From Candidatus Daviesbacteria bacterium (GTDB lineage: Bacteria > Patescibacteriota > Microgenomatia > Daviesbacterales > UBA10151), in the NCBI GenBank assembly GCA_016186955.1, contig JACPKP010000012.1:1-35247 (forward strand): a DNA stretch of 35,247 bases, read 5' to 3'. The notes below the pieces were generated by a model, which worked only from the letters and a program-made list of their open reading frames with translations, did not search any database and was not told where the DNA came from. Positions 9,211-17,130 of the stretch are shown in pieces; positions within the stretch are counted from its first letter, which is position 1; every line of letters starts with the position of its first letter. The position numbers and the translations under genes were made by a program.

Positions 9211-9582
9211 TTGGGACTTATTATCTTTATACTGCTCAACTCGCTGGCTTTGATCATTACTGACTGGCTGCTGCCGGGATTTAATATAGCAGATTACAAA
9301 ACAGCCATACTTGCTGCAATCGTGATAGGGCTTATCAACACATTCATAAAACCCTTCCTTAGTTTCTTAACAGCCCCCTTGAATTTTATGACACTGGGCC
9401 TTTTTACTTTTGTAGTCAATGCTATTGTGTTATCACTGACTGCCTGGGTGCTCGGATCTGCATTCACTTTAGACAATTTTTGGTGGGCAATACTCGCTGC
9501 GGCAGTGCTGTCTGTTGTTTCAACCGCCCTGTCAACACTGGCAAGGGATTTGGCAGTAACCGGTAAAAAGCGCAAAAATTAG
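9211..9582 (+). CDS. Four-helix membrane protein, phage holin superfamily IV / YvlD-like
   Basis: A 123-residue integral membrane protein with four hydrophobic helices covering nearly all of it. The pattern matches the PF04020 family (mycobacterial 4-TMS holin family, YvlD): LLPGFNIADY near the N-terminus, the central GLINTFIKPFLSFLTAPLN and a late NFWWAILAAAVLSVVS helix, then a basic tail. Despite the name, family members are ordinary chromosomal genes of unknown function, so this is not evidence of a prophage. The TTG start is supported by an AGGAGGTGA site. The gene converges on the Xer recombinase gene, 11 bases apart. Confidence 0.85.
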   Translation: MGLIIFILLNSLALIITDWLLPGFNIADYKTAILAAIVIGLINTFIKPFLSFLTAPLNFMTLGLFTFVVNAIVLSLTAWVLGSAFTLDNFWWAILAAAVLSVVSTALSTLARDLAVTGKKRKN

Positions 9583-9593
9583 CTACTTCAGGT

Positions 9594-10520
9594 TCATATT
9601 TTAAGCTGGTTTTTTGCATGAAAAGATCTATGAACCTCTTTTAATTGCCTGTTGGTAATATGGGTGTAAATTTGCGTTGTTGATATATTTGAATGCCCCA
9701 GCATCTCCTGGACGCTTCTGATATCAGCCCCGTTTATCAAAAGGTCTGTGGCAAAATTGTGGCGCAGCGTATGGGGAGTGGCTTTAATAGGCAACCCCAA
9801 TAATTTAACATATTTTTCAACTATCCTTTCTATAGAGCGGGGAGTAAGCCTCATTTTTCCACCATCATCCTGCAGATCAACCCTACCTTGGAACCTGATA
9901 AATAAGGGTTTAAAATTGTCCTTTCTCAGCTGCAGATACCTGCTCAACCATTCCACTGCAGTATCTGATAAAAACACCACCCTTTCTTTGCCACCTTTAC
10001 CTACAATCCCAAACTCCTTTCTTTGCAGATTAATTTGGGGGGTATCCAATAAAGCCAGTTCTGAAACCCTCAGCCCGGTTGAAAACAGCACTTCCAATAT
10101 CGCCCTATCCCTGATACCGTCTTTTTTTGTGGTATCCGGCGCCATAATTAATTTTTCCAAATCACTTTGGTCCAATACTTTCAAAGGGGAAGGATCTTGT
10201 GTCCCCAGTTCTATTTTTTCCGCAGAAAGGGCCTTGATATCATTTTTTGCCAAGTACCTTAAAAAACTTCGCAAGGCAATTAAAAAAAAGTTTTGGGTAA
10301 CCCTTTTTAAGGGTTTTTGGGTTTTCTCATCGATAAAGCGGGACAGGTAAAGCCTGAACCTTTTGACTAAAACCTGGTCAATTTGCTCAGGATGGATATC
10401 TCCTGCAAATTCCAAAAAACGGCGCAGATAATGGTCATAGTTTGCAATAGTCCGCACTGACGCATTCCTCTCAAGCTCAAGGTATTCTAAAAAATCAGTG
10501 ATAAGGGTAGAGAGAGTCAT
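9594..10520 (-). CDS. Xer-type tyrosine recombinase
   Basis: A 308-residue site-specific recombinase of the XerC/XerD family, which resolves chromosome dimers at dif sites in most bacteria. It has an N-terminal SAM-like core-binding domain (about 3-95) and a C-terminal catalytic domain. All expected catalytic residues are visible: R151 (STGLRVSEL), K175, H250 and R253 (TPHTLRHNFAT), H276 (MLGHSNISTT) and the nucleophile Y285 (QIYTHI). Length is normal. No dif-like site was identified nearby. It starts 3 nt after the cohesin gene stop and is therefore the last gene of the surface-protein operon. The domain layout does not distinguish XerC from XerD, so no symbol is given. Confidence 0.93.
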   Translation of the reverse strand: MTLSTLITDFLEYLELERNASVRTIANYDHYLRRFLEFAGDIHPEQIDQVLVKRFRLYLSRFIDEKTQKPLKRVTQNFFLIALRSFLRYLAKNDIKALSAEKIELGTQDPSPLKVLDQSDLEKLIMAPDTTKKDGIRDRAILEVLFSTGLRVSELALLDTPQINLQRKEFGIVGKGGKERVVFLSDTAVEWLSRYLQLRKDNFKPLFIRFQGRVDLQDDGGKMRLTPRSIERIVEKYVKLLGLPIKATPHTLRHNFATDLLINGADIRSVQEMLGHSNISTTQIYTHITNRQLKEVHRSFHAKNQLKI

Positions 10521-10523
10521 CAG

Positions 10524-11279
10524 CTAGAGCAAAGCAAGTCCCAAAATTCCCAAAACAGTCAATATGCCTCCAATAATAGTGAGCGCCAGAGTTGGCCCCA
10601 CAATACCAGGACAAGTCCCTCCGGGACATAATGTTACAAGGGGGGTGGCTGAAGGAGTACTGGTCTGGCCAGGGTAAAAAGTAGGGGAAGGGGTTTGCCC
10701 AGGCCTATATGTGGGGGAAGGGGTTGGGACTGGTTGTCCCACAGGTATGCAGGCGCCGGAACCAACCGTGTAAGTCCCGTTGACTACTGAATTTAATACA
10801 TCGGCAACTGTACCCCTTTCAACAACATTGGAATCTGTGGTCTTGGTTTTATCATTCGGGTCAAATTCAAAATTGATCTGGGTTGAGCGGAGGGGGGCGT
10901 TTTGCGGCACAGTAAAATTTATAGTAGCTAAAACACCCTGGCCGGAATAGGCCTGGGTGACTGAAGCCAACCCTGAAATATTAATCTTCTTTCCTTGGAC
11001 ATCAATAAAGTTGCCGGGATAATCAGGATAAATAGAACCATTAATAATAGTGACCGGGGTAACTGCCGTAGGATCGTAACTTAAGATTGCATCCGTTCCG
11101 TCTGTCTGAGTACCGGTTGTATCAAGTGCTACATTCAGTGAAAAATTGCAGCCACGGTTAATTGCGGCGGTCGACGGGCTCAAAGACAGCGTAGCGGCAG
11201 ATACAAGCATAGGATTTATAAGTACAAGGGAGGCTGTCAATATTAAAAGACCAGGCAGCAAGATTTTGGTTGGGTTCAT
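10524..11279 (-). CDS. Cohesin-domain surface protein, C-terminally anchored
   Basis: A 251-residue exported protein. A signal peptide (1-28, ending in VSA-A) is followed by one cohesin-like domain (about 30-173), a Pro/Thr/Gly linker with a near-duplicated PSPT-x-x-PGQT unit (about 181-215), and a hydrophobic C-terminal helix (229-251) that should anchor it in the membrane. The cohesin call rests on the TDGTDAILSYDP strand, the ISGLAS segment, TTDSNVVE and a closing NGTYTVG, all shared with the next gene upstream. Cohesins bind dockerin modules, and a dockerin protein is encoded first in the same operon. The start overlaps the upstream stop as ATGA. Confidence 0.75.
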   Translation of the reverse strand: MNPTKILLPGLLILTASLVLINPMLVSAATLSLSPSTAAINRGCNFSLNVALDTTGTQTDGTDAILSYDPTAVTPVTIINGSIYPDYPGNFIDVQGKKINISGLASVTQAYSGQGVLATINFTVPQNAPLRSTQINFEFDPNDKTKTTDSNVVERGTVADVLNSVVNGTYTVGSGACIPVGQPVPTPSPTYRPGQTPSPTFYPGQTSTPSATPLVTLCPGGTCPGIVGPTLALTIIGGILTVLGILGLALL

Positions 11280-12106
11280 TGGTTTATTTCACAAGTTCCG
11301 CAACTTATTGTCAACTGAGGATCCCAAACACAAGCATTATCCTTCCATTTGCCTCCCTGGCAAAGTTGCACACCCTGTTTACCATTGCTGTCCCGGCAGA
11401 TTTGGGAAAACCCTTCACAGCTGCCCAATTGAGAGATATTTTGTTGATTTAAGTTTCTGCTGCCAATTGCAAGGTCAAGATTATAAACACCGGATAATAC
11501 ATCTGTATTGGTCTTGGTTTCAATAATATTTGAATCTGTTGTCAATCCCTTTTTAAAAACTACTGTCACGGTAGTGTTCCCATTTTTTTTAGTCTTAAAA
11601 AGCAGTGTCCCAAAATTACCTGTCCCAACAAACCCCTCACCGTCAGAAGCAGATATACCTGAAATCCTGATGGTTCCTGTTTTTACATCATTTGTAACTA
11701 TTGGGTATTCTGTATAAATATCACCTGAGGTAAACAAAGAGCTTTCTACTGCCTCAAGCAGGGCCGGGTTATAGCTTATAACTAAATCCGTACCGTCAGT
11801 CATGTAACCTCCTGTTGAAACCCGGATATTGACAGATAGGGTATCCCCAACAGGCACATCTTGCTTATCTGCAGCCAAAACAATTTTCCCGCCTGAAACA
11901 GGTTCCAAAAGTTTTAATTTGGGGATAGGGGTTTGTAAAATCCTAAATCCTACAACAAGTTCAAAAAGTATTACAGCCACTAAAACAATCAGAATAACCT
12001 TGCCTCCTTTAAAAAAGCTGAGGAAACTGCTTTGCGGTGTCTCCTTCTCTTTAATGAGATTTGAGGTGTCACTTTCAAATATAGTTGGCAAAGTTTTTTC
12101 GTTCAT
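11276..12106 (-). CDS. Cohesin-domain surface protein, N-terminally anchored, Cys-rich tail
   Basis: A 276-residue paralogue of the following cohesin gene with the opposite topology. A cytoplasmic N-terminus of about 35 residues precedes a membrane helix (37-53), an outside cohesin-like domain (about 73-212) and a tail with six cysteines (C230, C237, C249, C259, C269, C272) that may form disulfides. The cohesin domain shares TDGTDLVISYNP, RISGISAS and TTDSNIIE with its partner. It overlaps both neighbours by ATGA, so dockerin and cohesin proteins are likely made together. Assignment to the cohesin family is by pattern; a profile search (PF00963) would decide. Confidence 0.75.
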   Translation of the reverse strand: MNEKTLPTIFESDTSNLIKEKETPQSSFLSFFKGGKVILIVLVAVILFELVVGFRILQTPIPKLKLLEPVSGGKIVLAADKQDVPVGDTLSVNIRVSTGGYMTDGTDLVISYNPALLEAVESSLFTSGDIYTEYPIVTNDVKTGTIRISGISASDGEGFVGTGNFGTLLFKTKKNGNTTVTVVFKKGLTTDSNIIETKTNTDVLSGVYNLDLAIGSRNLNQQNISQLGSCEGFSQICRDSNGKQGVQLCQGGKWKDNACVWDPQLTISCGTCEINQ

Positions 12107-14811
12107 GGCTCCGGTTCATCCCTTTGGCCAAAATCATATCTCATACAGGCCCAGTCAAATGAGTTAACTTTAGTATCCCTGTTAAAATCACCATTTCTTG
12201 CGGCGCTGGCTGACCTGCTTTCCCCCCATTCCCTGTTTAATTCCGCCTTATCAGCGCTATTTATTACACCATCTCCACCGCTTAAGGGGAAGATATCACC
12301 AACTGGTAATATCATATCAGGGATAACATTTACCCCTGCTGCAGCTATGAAGGTAAACATACGCCTTAAAGACCCAGGGGCTTTCACCCAAACATTGTAT
12401 GCTTTGCCTATCTCAAACCTGGTTTGCAAACCCTGAACCCTACCTAACCTGTCGATACTGGTTGTTTCCCTCCTGGGGTTTGATATACTACTGGCTGATT
12501 CACTGGCTTCAGGCTGTTGGGAAATGATTACCTCAACATTGTTTTGGGTATGGTCGCTGGGCTGACGGCAAAACAGTTTGGTGCCAAGTTCAAGCTGTTC
12601 AAGTTGGCCTATGGTGCAAACTGTCTCCGTCTCCACCCCATCGCTTCTTTTGACAGTCAGGGGAAAATCTATCACATCCCTTAAATTATTCAGGGAAAAT
12701 TTAAGCAGTGCATCTATATTGTGATCATCCCAATTGTTAACCTGGGCATCAAGAGAGTCAGCAACCCGCAAACTTCCTTGAGATCCAAAATGCCTGCCTG
12801 AAAGATGAAACCTGACTCCATCATCACCAAGGCTGGTGGAACAATTTTTGGATGTCACCTGCGGATCCGGTTCAACCAGTTTAATAGATGCGCTTTTCCT
12901 TTGCACAGTCCCTTTAGACCCGACAAATTCAATAAATATAAATTTATCCCCGGGAGTATCATTTGCGAATTTGAAGTTAATCAGCACAGGTTCATCGCTG
13001 TAGGGGATCTGGAGGGCGCTTGACAGCCCCTCGGGTGTTTCTGAAAACTTATAAAACGATGTTTTTTCGCCGGTTTCACCTCCACCGCCACCACTAATTG
13101 TGATCGAACCTGCAATACTGGCAAGGGTTTCGGTTGTATCCTTCTTTTTGTCCTTACTTGCCGAAACAGTAAATTGATATGTACCTGTATTGGAAGGCGT
13201 ACCTTTTATCAAATCCAGTGAATCATCCAGGCTAATACCCGGAGGAAGAACTCCGCCTGTGACTGAAAGGGTAGTATTTGTAGACGGTACAACACCGGAA
13301 ACTCCTCCGCAATTGGACAATTTGACACGAGCATTATATGGTGCGCCTACTGCGCCGTTTGGCAGGGGATTGGGATCAAAGCTCAAATTACATTTCTTGT
13401 TTGTATCACCACTGCCCGGACTACCTGTACCTTTTTTGCCAGAAGATGTCGGAGTAGGGGTTGGTGTGCCTTGAGATCCATTGCAGGCTGTATTTACACC
13501 CAAATCTTGACAGCTACCTTGCTCCCAATGGCATGTACCACCTGAACTGCTCCTGAATACCCGGTACTGATGATCCGCCTGGGGATTGGTGCATATCTCC
13601 CGCGCAGCAAACTCATCACCACATACCTTATGCAAGCCCTGGTCCGAGCAACTGCCTCCGCTTGAGTAACCGCAAAACCCATTAACTTGCCTGGGGTTAC
13701 TACATTCATATGGCTCACTGCAGGAATCAGTTTTTTTCTGGACATCAATGACATAACCCGCCTGGCTAAAATTACCACCTTTTGTGTAACAATAAGTAGC
13801 CGGGTTGCCGCTGCATTCAGTATAAGAGTCACCGTCATTACCGCACTGCCCACCACCCCCTCCGCAATTTGCATTGGCGCCTTCATCCCTGCAACTCTCC
13901 CAATTACATGCATTGTTTTTATATATCCGGTATTGATGGGTTGGATCTGTATTTCCACAGGCTGACTGTGCTGTTTGCTCGTTACCACACACATGGTATG
14001 TACCTGGTGCAGGATTACAGTTTCCACCACCCCCTCCGCAATTTAGCGGATCCCCATCAACAACATCACAAGATCTCTGACAAGTTTCACTATCATCACA
14101 ATAACCTCCAGTGCATTGGCGGGTTACTCCATCCTGACAATATTGAGGTAAATCCTGGCAACCGTTCTCGTTACAACTTTCCTGAGCTAAAACATTTCCC
14201 ACTAAATTAAAGTCCGGTAATAATGCGCCATTTTTATTTTTATCTGTTGGTTTTGGAGTAGGGGTGAATGATTGTTTGCAAACACCAACTTTGTTGACAA
14301 TATCCTGGCAGGTAAAACCCGGTTGGCAATCTTTAGTTTTCTGGCATTTTTGGCCGGTACCCGGGGGTGGGGTAGATGATTGTTTGCAAACACCAACTTT
14401 GTTGACAATATCCTGGCAGGTAAAACCCGGTTGGCAATCTTTATCTTTTTTACATTGAACCGGAGGCGGGGTAGGGGTTGCGGTTGGGGTGGGCGTAGGG
14501 GTATCACAATTGCCTATACTTCCGCAGCTTGCAGGTGGTGTTGGAGAAGGCTCAGGTGTCCCTGGAGGCCCGATTGGAGAAACAGCCTCAACAGTCACCG
14601 GGTCTATGCAGGTTGCCACCAGCTGGTTATTCCGGGTTGTTACACAGGCGCCTTCCTTAAATTTAATATAACCTACCTGAGCCCTGGAAAAAAGGATCTG
14701 CTGTTGTTTGACAAGGGCGATGCCAATAGGCAGGCCTAAAATTATCACTACCAACACCAACAAATTGACAAGGTTACGCCTTGTCTTGAGAAAACTTACT
14801 AAATCATTCAC
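12103..14811 (-). CDS. Large Cys-rich surface protein with Ig-like domain and C-terminal dockerin
   Basis: A 902-residue exported protein. An N-terminal membrane segment (15-35) is followed by KQQQILFSRA, a motif common in Microgenomates surface proteins. Next come Pro/Thr linkers, a duplicated 36-residue Cys module (about 120-180), and further Cys-rich modules of which two (about 273-316 and 394-443) share H-x-VCG-E, HQYR and a C-x-W-E core. A putative Ig (He_PIG-like) domain lies at about 474-573, with LPPGISLD and GTPSNTGTYQFTVSA, then an IPT/TIG-like region at about 645-740. A dockerin-like pair of Ca loops follows: D847-GVINSAD and D875-x-N-x-D-x-KVNSFD, the first loop carrying a 4-residue insertion after D839. 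Start is GTG; no in-frame ATG lies nearby. It heads the cohesin operon. Confidence 0.8.
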   Translation of the reverse strand: MNDLVSFLKTRRNLVNLLVLVVIILGLPIGIALVKQQQILFSRAQVGYIKFKEGACVTTRNNQLVATCIDPVTVEAVSPIGPPGTPEPSPTPPASCGSIGNCDTPTPTPTATPTPPPVQCKKDKDCQPGFTCQDIVNKVGVCKQSSTPPPGTGQKCQKTKDCQPGFTCQDIVNKVGVCKQSFTPTPKPTDKNKNGALLPDFNLVGNVLAQESCNENGCQDLPQYCQDGVTRQCTGGYCDDSETCQRSCDVVDGDPLNCGGGGGNCNPAPGTYHVCGNEQTAQSACGNTDPTHQYRIYKNNACNWESCRDEGANANCGGGGGQCGNDGDSYTECSGNPATYCYTKGGNFSQAGYVIDVQKKTDSCSEPYECSNPRQVNGFCGYSSGGSCSDQGLHKVCGDEFAAREICTNPQADHQYRVFRSSSGGTCHWEQGSCQDLGVNTACNGSQGTPTPTPTSSGKKGTGSPGSGDTNKKCNLSFDPNPLPNGAVGAPYNARVKLSNCGGVSGVVPSTNTTLSVTGGVLPPGISLDDSLDLIKGTPSNTGTYQFTVSASKDKKKDTTETLASIAGSITISGGGGGETGEKTSFYKFSETPEGLSSALQIPYSDEPVLINFKFANDTPGDKFIFIEFVGSKGTVQRKSASIKLVEPDPQVTSKNCSTSLGDDGVRFHLSGRHFGSQGSLRVADSLDAQVNNWDDHNIDALLKFSLNNLRDVIDFPLTVKRSDGVETETVCTIGQLEQLELGTKLFCRQPSDHTQNNVEVIISQQPEASESASSISNPRRETTSIDRLGRVQGLQTRFEIGKAYNVWVKAPGSLRRMFTFIAAAGVNVIPDMILPVGDIFPLSGGDGVINSADKAELNREWGESRSASAARNGDFNRDTKVNSFDWACMRYDFGQRDEPEP
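14268..14443. repeat. 68-bp perfect direct repeat in the dockerin gene
   Basis: Bases 14268-14335 are identical to 14376-14443, with a period of 108 nt (36 codons), so the reading frame is kept. Each copy encodes the CQPGFTCQDIVNKVGVCKQS module. Perfect identity at the DNA level indicates a recent in-frame duplication. Confidence 0.95.
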
Positions 14812-14815
14812 TAAT

Positions 14816-14848
14816 ACTATAGTGGAACAAAAAGGATCCCTTTGTCAA
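14816..14848 (-). promoter_or_regulatory. Possible promoter of the dockerin-cohesin-xer operon
   Basis: Minus strand carries TTGACA (14843-14848) and TATAGT (14816-14821), the latter 4 nt before the GTG start at 14811. The spacing of 21 nt is longer than optimal, so the two boxes may not work together. Confidence 0.4.
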
Positions 14849-15005
14849 CTACCAAGTCAGATATTGTACGACAAGATTACGAGCTTTGTAGTTCTTCTGT
14901 AAACCATTCATCCTCCGCAAAGCTTGTGAGGTATTCTGGTTCAAGAATAAACATAATTCCAAATATGAACAGATTTTAAGATCGGAAATCCTGCATTAGT
15001 TATTT

Positions 15006-15088
15006 GTCATCCTGGAACGAGTGAAACGAGCGATAGGATCTTACTTAAATTAGATTCTATCAGTCGCTGACGCTCCTTCCAGAATGAC
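15006..15088. repeat. MITE-like palindromic repeat, copy 1
   Basis: An 83-bp imperfect inverted repeat. The left arm GTCATCCTGGAACGAG... (15006-15041) and right arm (15052-15088, ending CCAGAATGAC) are approximate reverse complements around an AT-rich centre. It belongs to the widespread GTCATTGCGAG-type palindromic family and resembles the copy at 18078-18168 in its terminal GTCAT/ATGAC and in the AGCG...GATCT...AGATT core. Confidence 0.75.
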
Positions 15089-15184
15089 AAGTACGTCATA
15101 TTCATTGCAACCATTTTAGCCACAAGGCTTAAAATACCCCCAAAAACGGCTGATTGGCAGGGGAGACGTGCAGTTGATCATCTC

Positions 15185-15214
15185 AAGTTTAGACTGTCAT
15201 AGCAGTCTAAACTT
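15185..15214. repeat. Perfect 12-bp hairpin
   Basis: AAGTTTAGACTG (15185-15196) and its exact reverse complement (15203-15214) flank a 6-nt loop, followed on the plus strand by AATTTATTATTT. It could be a weak AT-rich terminator or part of a structured RNA, but no gene on the plus strand ends just upstream. Confidence 0.6.
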
Positions 15215-15330
15215 AATTTATTATTTATCCAACGAGTTAAAAAATTATTAGAAAAAAATTGATGGAAAAATCAGCAGAAAAAGGTACATATAAAGCCTCG
15301 CTAAAAACCTTTAATTTTACCCCTTATTAT

Positions 15331-15625
15331 TTTATATTGGGTTTGTAGGTGTCCCCCTGAAAATCCGCCTCCATGATGTCGCATAAGATACATTGTGCGA
15401 CGTTGTGAATGAGTGGCGCTTAAAAGCCCAAACCTTGGAGGAGTATGCTCTCCTAAGGGGGCTAAAATTATTTGGCTGCCTAAAATCCATTACCACCTTT
15501 TGATAAATGTAAGCTGTACTTCTCTGAAATTTATGTACCTCTATTTTTTTCACGCGTGTAAACGGGTTTGGAAATTACCGGCTAATTTTGCAGAGAAGCA
15601 GTTAGAGTATACTTCTCCCCCTAAA
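15331..15625. ncRNA. Possible structured RNA of unknown class
   Basis: Several complementary segments cluster here. A 24-nt hairpin at 15378-15401 has a 9-bp stem (GTCGCA... with ...TGCGAC, including one G-T pair). A hairpin at 15433-15458 pairs CCTTGGAG with CTCC-T-AAGG. CTTCTCTG (15519-15526) is exactly complementary to CAGAGAAG (15591-15598), and CCAAACC (15428-15434) to GGTTTGG (15566-15572). An AT-rich TTTATATT just upstream could be a -10 box on the plus strand. I found no tmRNA, RNase P, SRP or tRNA signatures. The strand is undetermined. Confidence 0.3.
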
Positions 15626-15738
15626 GAGTTATCCACCAAAAAACTTGATAGTAGTGTTGTAAGGAAAGATAGTTATTTATATTAATAGAACCTATAGTTT
15701 TTATACTCACCAACAATGACTATATCAAACACTGTCAA

Positions 15739-16515
15739 TTATGCTCCCCAACTGGTTACCAGCATGCTAAAAAGGAGTACCAACCCCCCTATTCCAATAT
15801 ATTCCCAGGTTATTTTTCTAGTCAGCCTATCCCTCATATATTCAGTCACGACCCCTAAGGTTACATAAATAATCGCAGAAAGTGACAATGACCAGATAGT
15901 GGGCGCTACGGGCCAAAATGATAAAGCCAGCGCTACCTCACCTACCAGACAAGAAAGGATCAGGCTATAAACAAGAATGGTTGTATCTACTTTCTCCATT
16001 TCAACAGACCAGAGAAGTTGTAAATTAAGCGGAAAACTGATTATAAACACAACCAATGCATTTATATAAAAAGGCATTTTTAAAGCAAATGTTACATTGA
16101 ATAAAAAAAAGGCTGTTATAAGAGTAAAAAGAAAACCAACCGTTGAGGCAGCTCTGTATAGAGGAATCGTCCTTTGAGCTGCAACATTAAAAACATTTTG
16201 GGAAAGAAGTAGACTGTAAAAAGAGAGAAAAAAAAGAATTATAACGGGAAATCTGGTTAACCATCGTATAGGAAGCAAAAAATAAAAACTGGCAACAGCA
16301 ACCGTAAACATGACAGGTAAAATCATTAGCACTACCGCCTTCAGTTTGCTCATATTCTCCCAAAGCGCCCAAAGCGATAATAAATATGCAAGTATCCCAA
16401 GCGGTAAAAATAAGCGATAGCTTACATGAAAAATATTAACAAACTGCGTAGATAATAGTCCTATAGTTATTAGAGTCGAGGCTGTTATTATTTTATGCCG
16501 TTTTGTTAAGTTCAT
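15739..16515 (-). CDS. Polytopic membrane protein of unknown function
   Basis: A 258-residue, very hydrophobic protein with about eight predicted membrane helices and short loops. The N-terminus MNLTKRHK is basic, suggesting it lies inside. No motif of a transporter or enzyme family is visible; a charged loop (EYMRDRLTRKITWEY) precedes the last helix. The ATG at 16515 forms the end of a TATAATG sequence, and a 22-bp tandem duplication just upstream repeats that TATAA box, so transcription may start from the upstream copy. It lies downstream of ruvC with only 40 bases between and could also be read from the ruvC message. Function cannot be assigned. Confidence 0.7.
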   Translation of the reverse strand: MNLTKRHKIITASTLITIGLLSTQFVNIFHVSYRLFLPLGILAYLLSLWALWENMSKLKAVVLMILPVMFTVAVASFYFLLPIRWLTRFPVIILFFLSFYSLLLSQNVFNVAAQRTIPLYRAASTVGFLFTLITAFFLFNVTFALKMPFYINALVVFIISFPLNLQLLWSVEMEKVDTTILVYSLILSCLVGEVALALSFWPVAPTIWSLSLSAIIYVTLGVVTEYMRDRLTRKITWEYIGIGGLVLLFSMLVTSWGA

Positions 16516-16554
16516 TATATTTTAAGAACTTGTTCATTATATTTTAAGAGCTTG
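16511..16554. repeat. 22-bp tandem duplication carrying a TATAAT box
   Basis: Two adjacent 22-bp units (16511-16532 and 16533-16554) differ at a single base. On the minus strand each reads ...CTTAAAATATAATGA, so both the -10-like box and an ATGA are duplicated between the ruvC stop and the start of the membrane-protein gene. The unit length is not a multiple of 3, so the upstream ATG is in another frame. Confidence 0.85.
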
Positions 16555-16555
16555 C

Positions 16556-17089
16556 TCATTTCGCTGCCAGTTTTAGCGCATGGCAAATAGCTATGGCAAT
16601 TGCATCAGTTGCATCATCTAAATGCCCACCCTTCCAGTTTACTTTTAGTTTTTTATGTTTGGGACCATTACCGCCTAAAAACTTTCTCACCCCTTCGTGC
16701 ACCTGGTTTTTATCAGCTCTCCCCGATCCTGCTACCATGAGTTTAATAGAAGGTCCGCTGTATTCATGGATAGGTAAATTATATTTAGCTGCGGAAAGCA
16801 TGATCACTCCCCTAGCCTGACCTACGGAAATCGCAGTCCTGGTATTTGCCCCAAAAAAAAGCATCTCAGTAATTAACATATCAGGTTGATATTTTTCAAT
16901 AATTCCGTTTAACTTATCATGAATCAAAAGCAGCCTATCCTGCATTAATTTATCTTTTGAGGTTGAAATATTTCCATAGGTGATAAGCTCTATGCCATAT
17001 TCAAATTCCCGCCCTAAAATATTATCAGGTATTTTAATCAGACCAAAACCTGTGGTAGCAGTACCTGGGTCAATGCCAAGAAGAGTCAT
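16556..17089 (-). CDS. ruvC: Crossover junction endodeoxyribonuclease RuvC
   Basis: Resolves Holliday junctions by paired nicking, normally with RuvAB. The 177 residues match the family. The RNase H-like fold opens with LLGIDPGTATTGFG; the acidic metal-binding residues are D7, E75 (LITEMLFFG), D159 and D162 (HLDDATDAIAIA), equivalent to the D-E-D-D tetrad of E. coli RuvC. The basic segment GPKHKKLKVNWKGG precedes the last two acids. ruvA and ruvB are not adjacent. The start ATG at 17089 directly precedes the first strand. Confidence 0.95.
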   Translation of the reverse strand: MTLLGIDPGTATTGFGLIKIPDNILGREFEYGIELITYGNISTSKDKLMQDRLLLIHDKLNGIIEKYQPDMLITEMLFFGANTRTAISVGQARGVIMLSAAKYNLPIHEYSGPSIKLMVAGSGRADKNQVHEGVRKFLGGNGPKHKKLKVNWKGGHLDDATDAIAIAICHALKLAAK

Positions 17090-17130
17090 TGTTTAATAAT
17101 GTAGCGCAAAGATGGTTTGAAAGCAAATTG

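Larger units (their letters stand above)
14849..15738. other. Gene-poor intergenic region
   Basis: About 890 bp with no convincing protein gene. The short open frames inside it lack plausible composition, start context or recognisable products. It contains a palindromic repeat (15006-15088), a perfect hairpin (15185-15214) and a stretch with several potential helices (15331-15625), each listed separately. In 14849-15005 I see nothing beyond AT-rich sequence. Confidence 0.7.

Noticed and set aside
9211-9582. Holin-like protein as a sign of a prophage
   Set aside because: The PF04020-type family is common on bacterial chromosomes, and no capsid, terminase, portal or lysin genes are nearby. The neighbouring tyrosine recombinase looks like a housekeeping Xer enzyme.
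15413-15685. A 90-residue open frame (and a 73-residue frame on the opposite strand at 15332-15553)
   Set aside because: Odd amino-acid composition, no start signals, overlap with potential RNA helices, and mutual overlap on both strands. Treated as non-coding.
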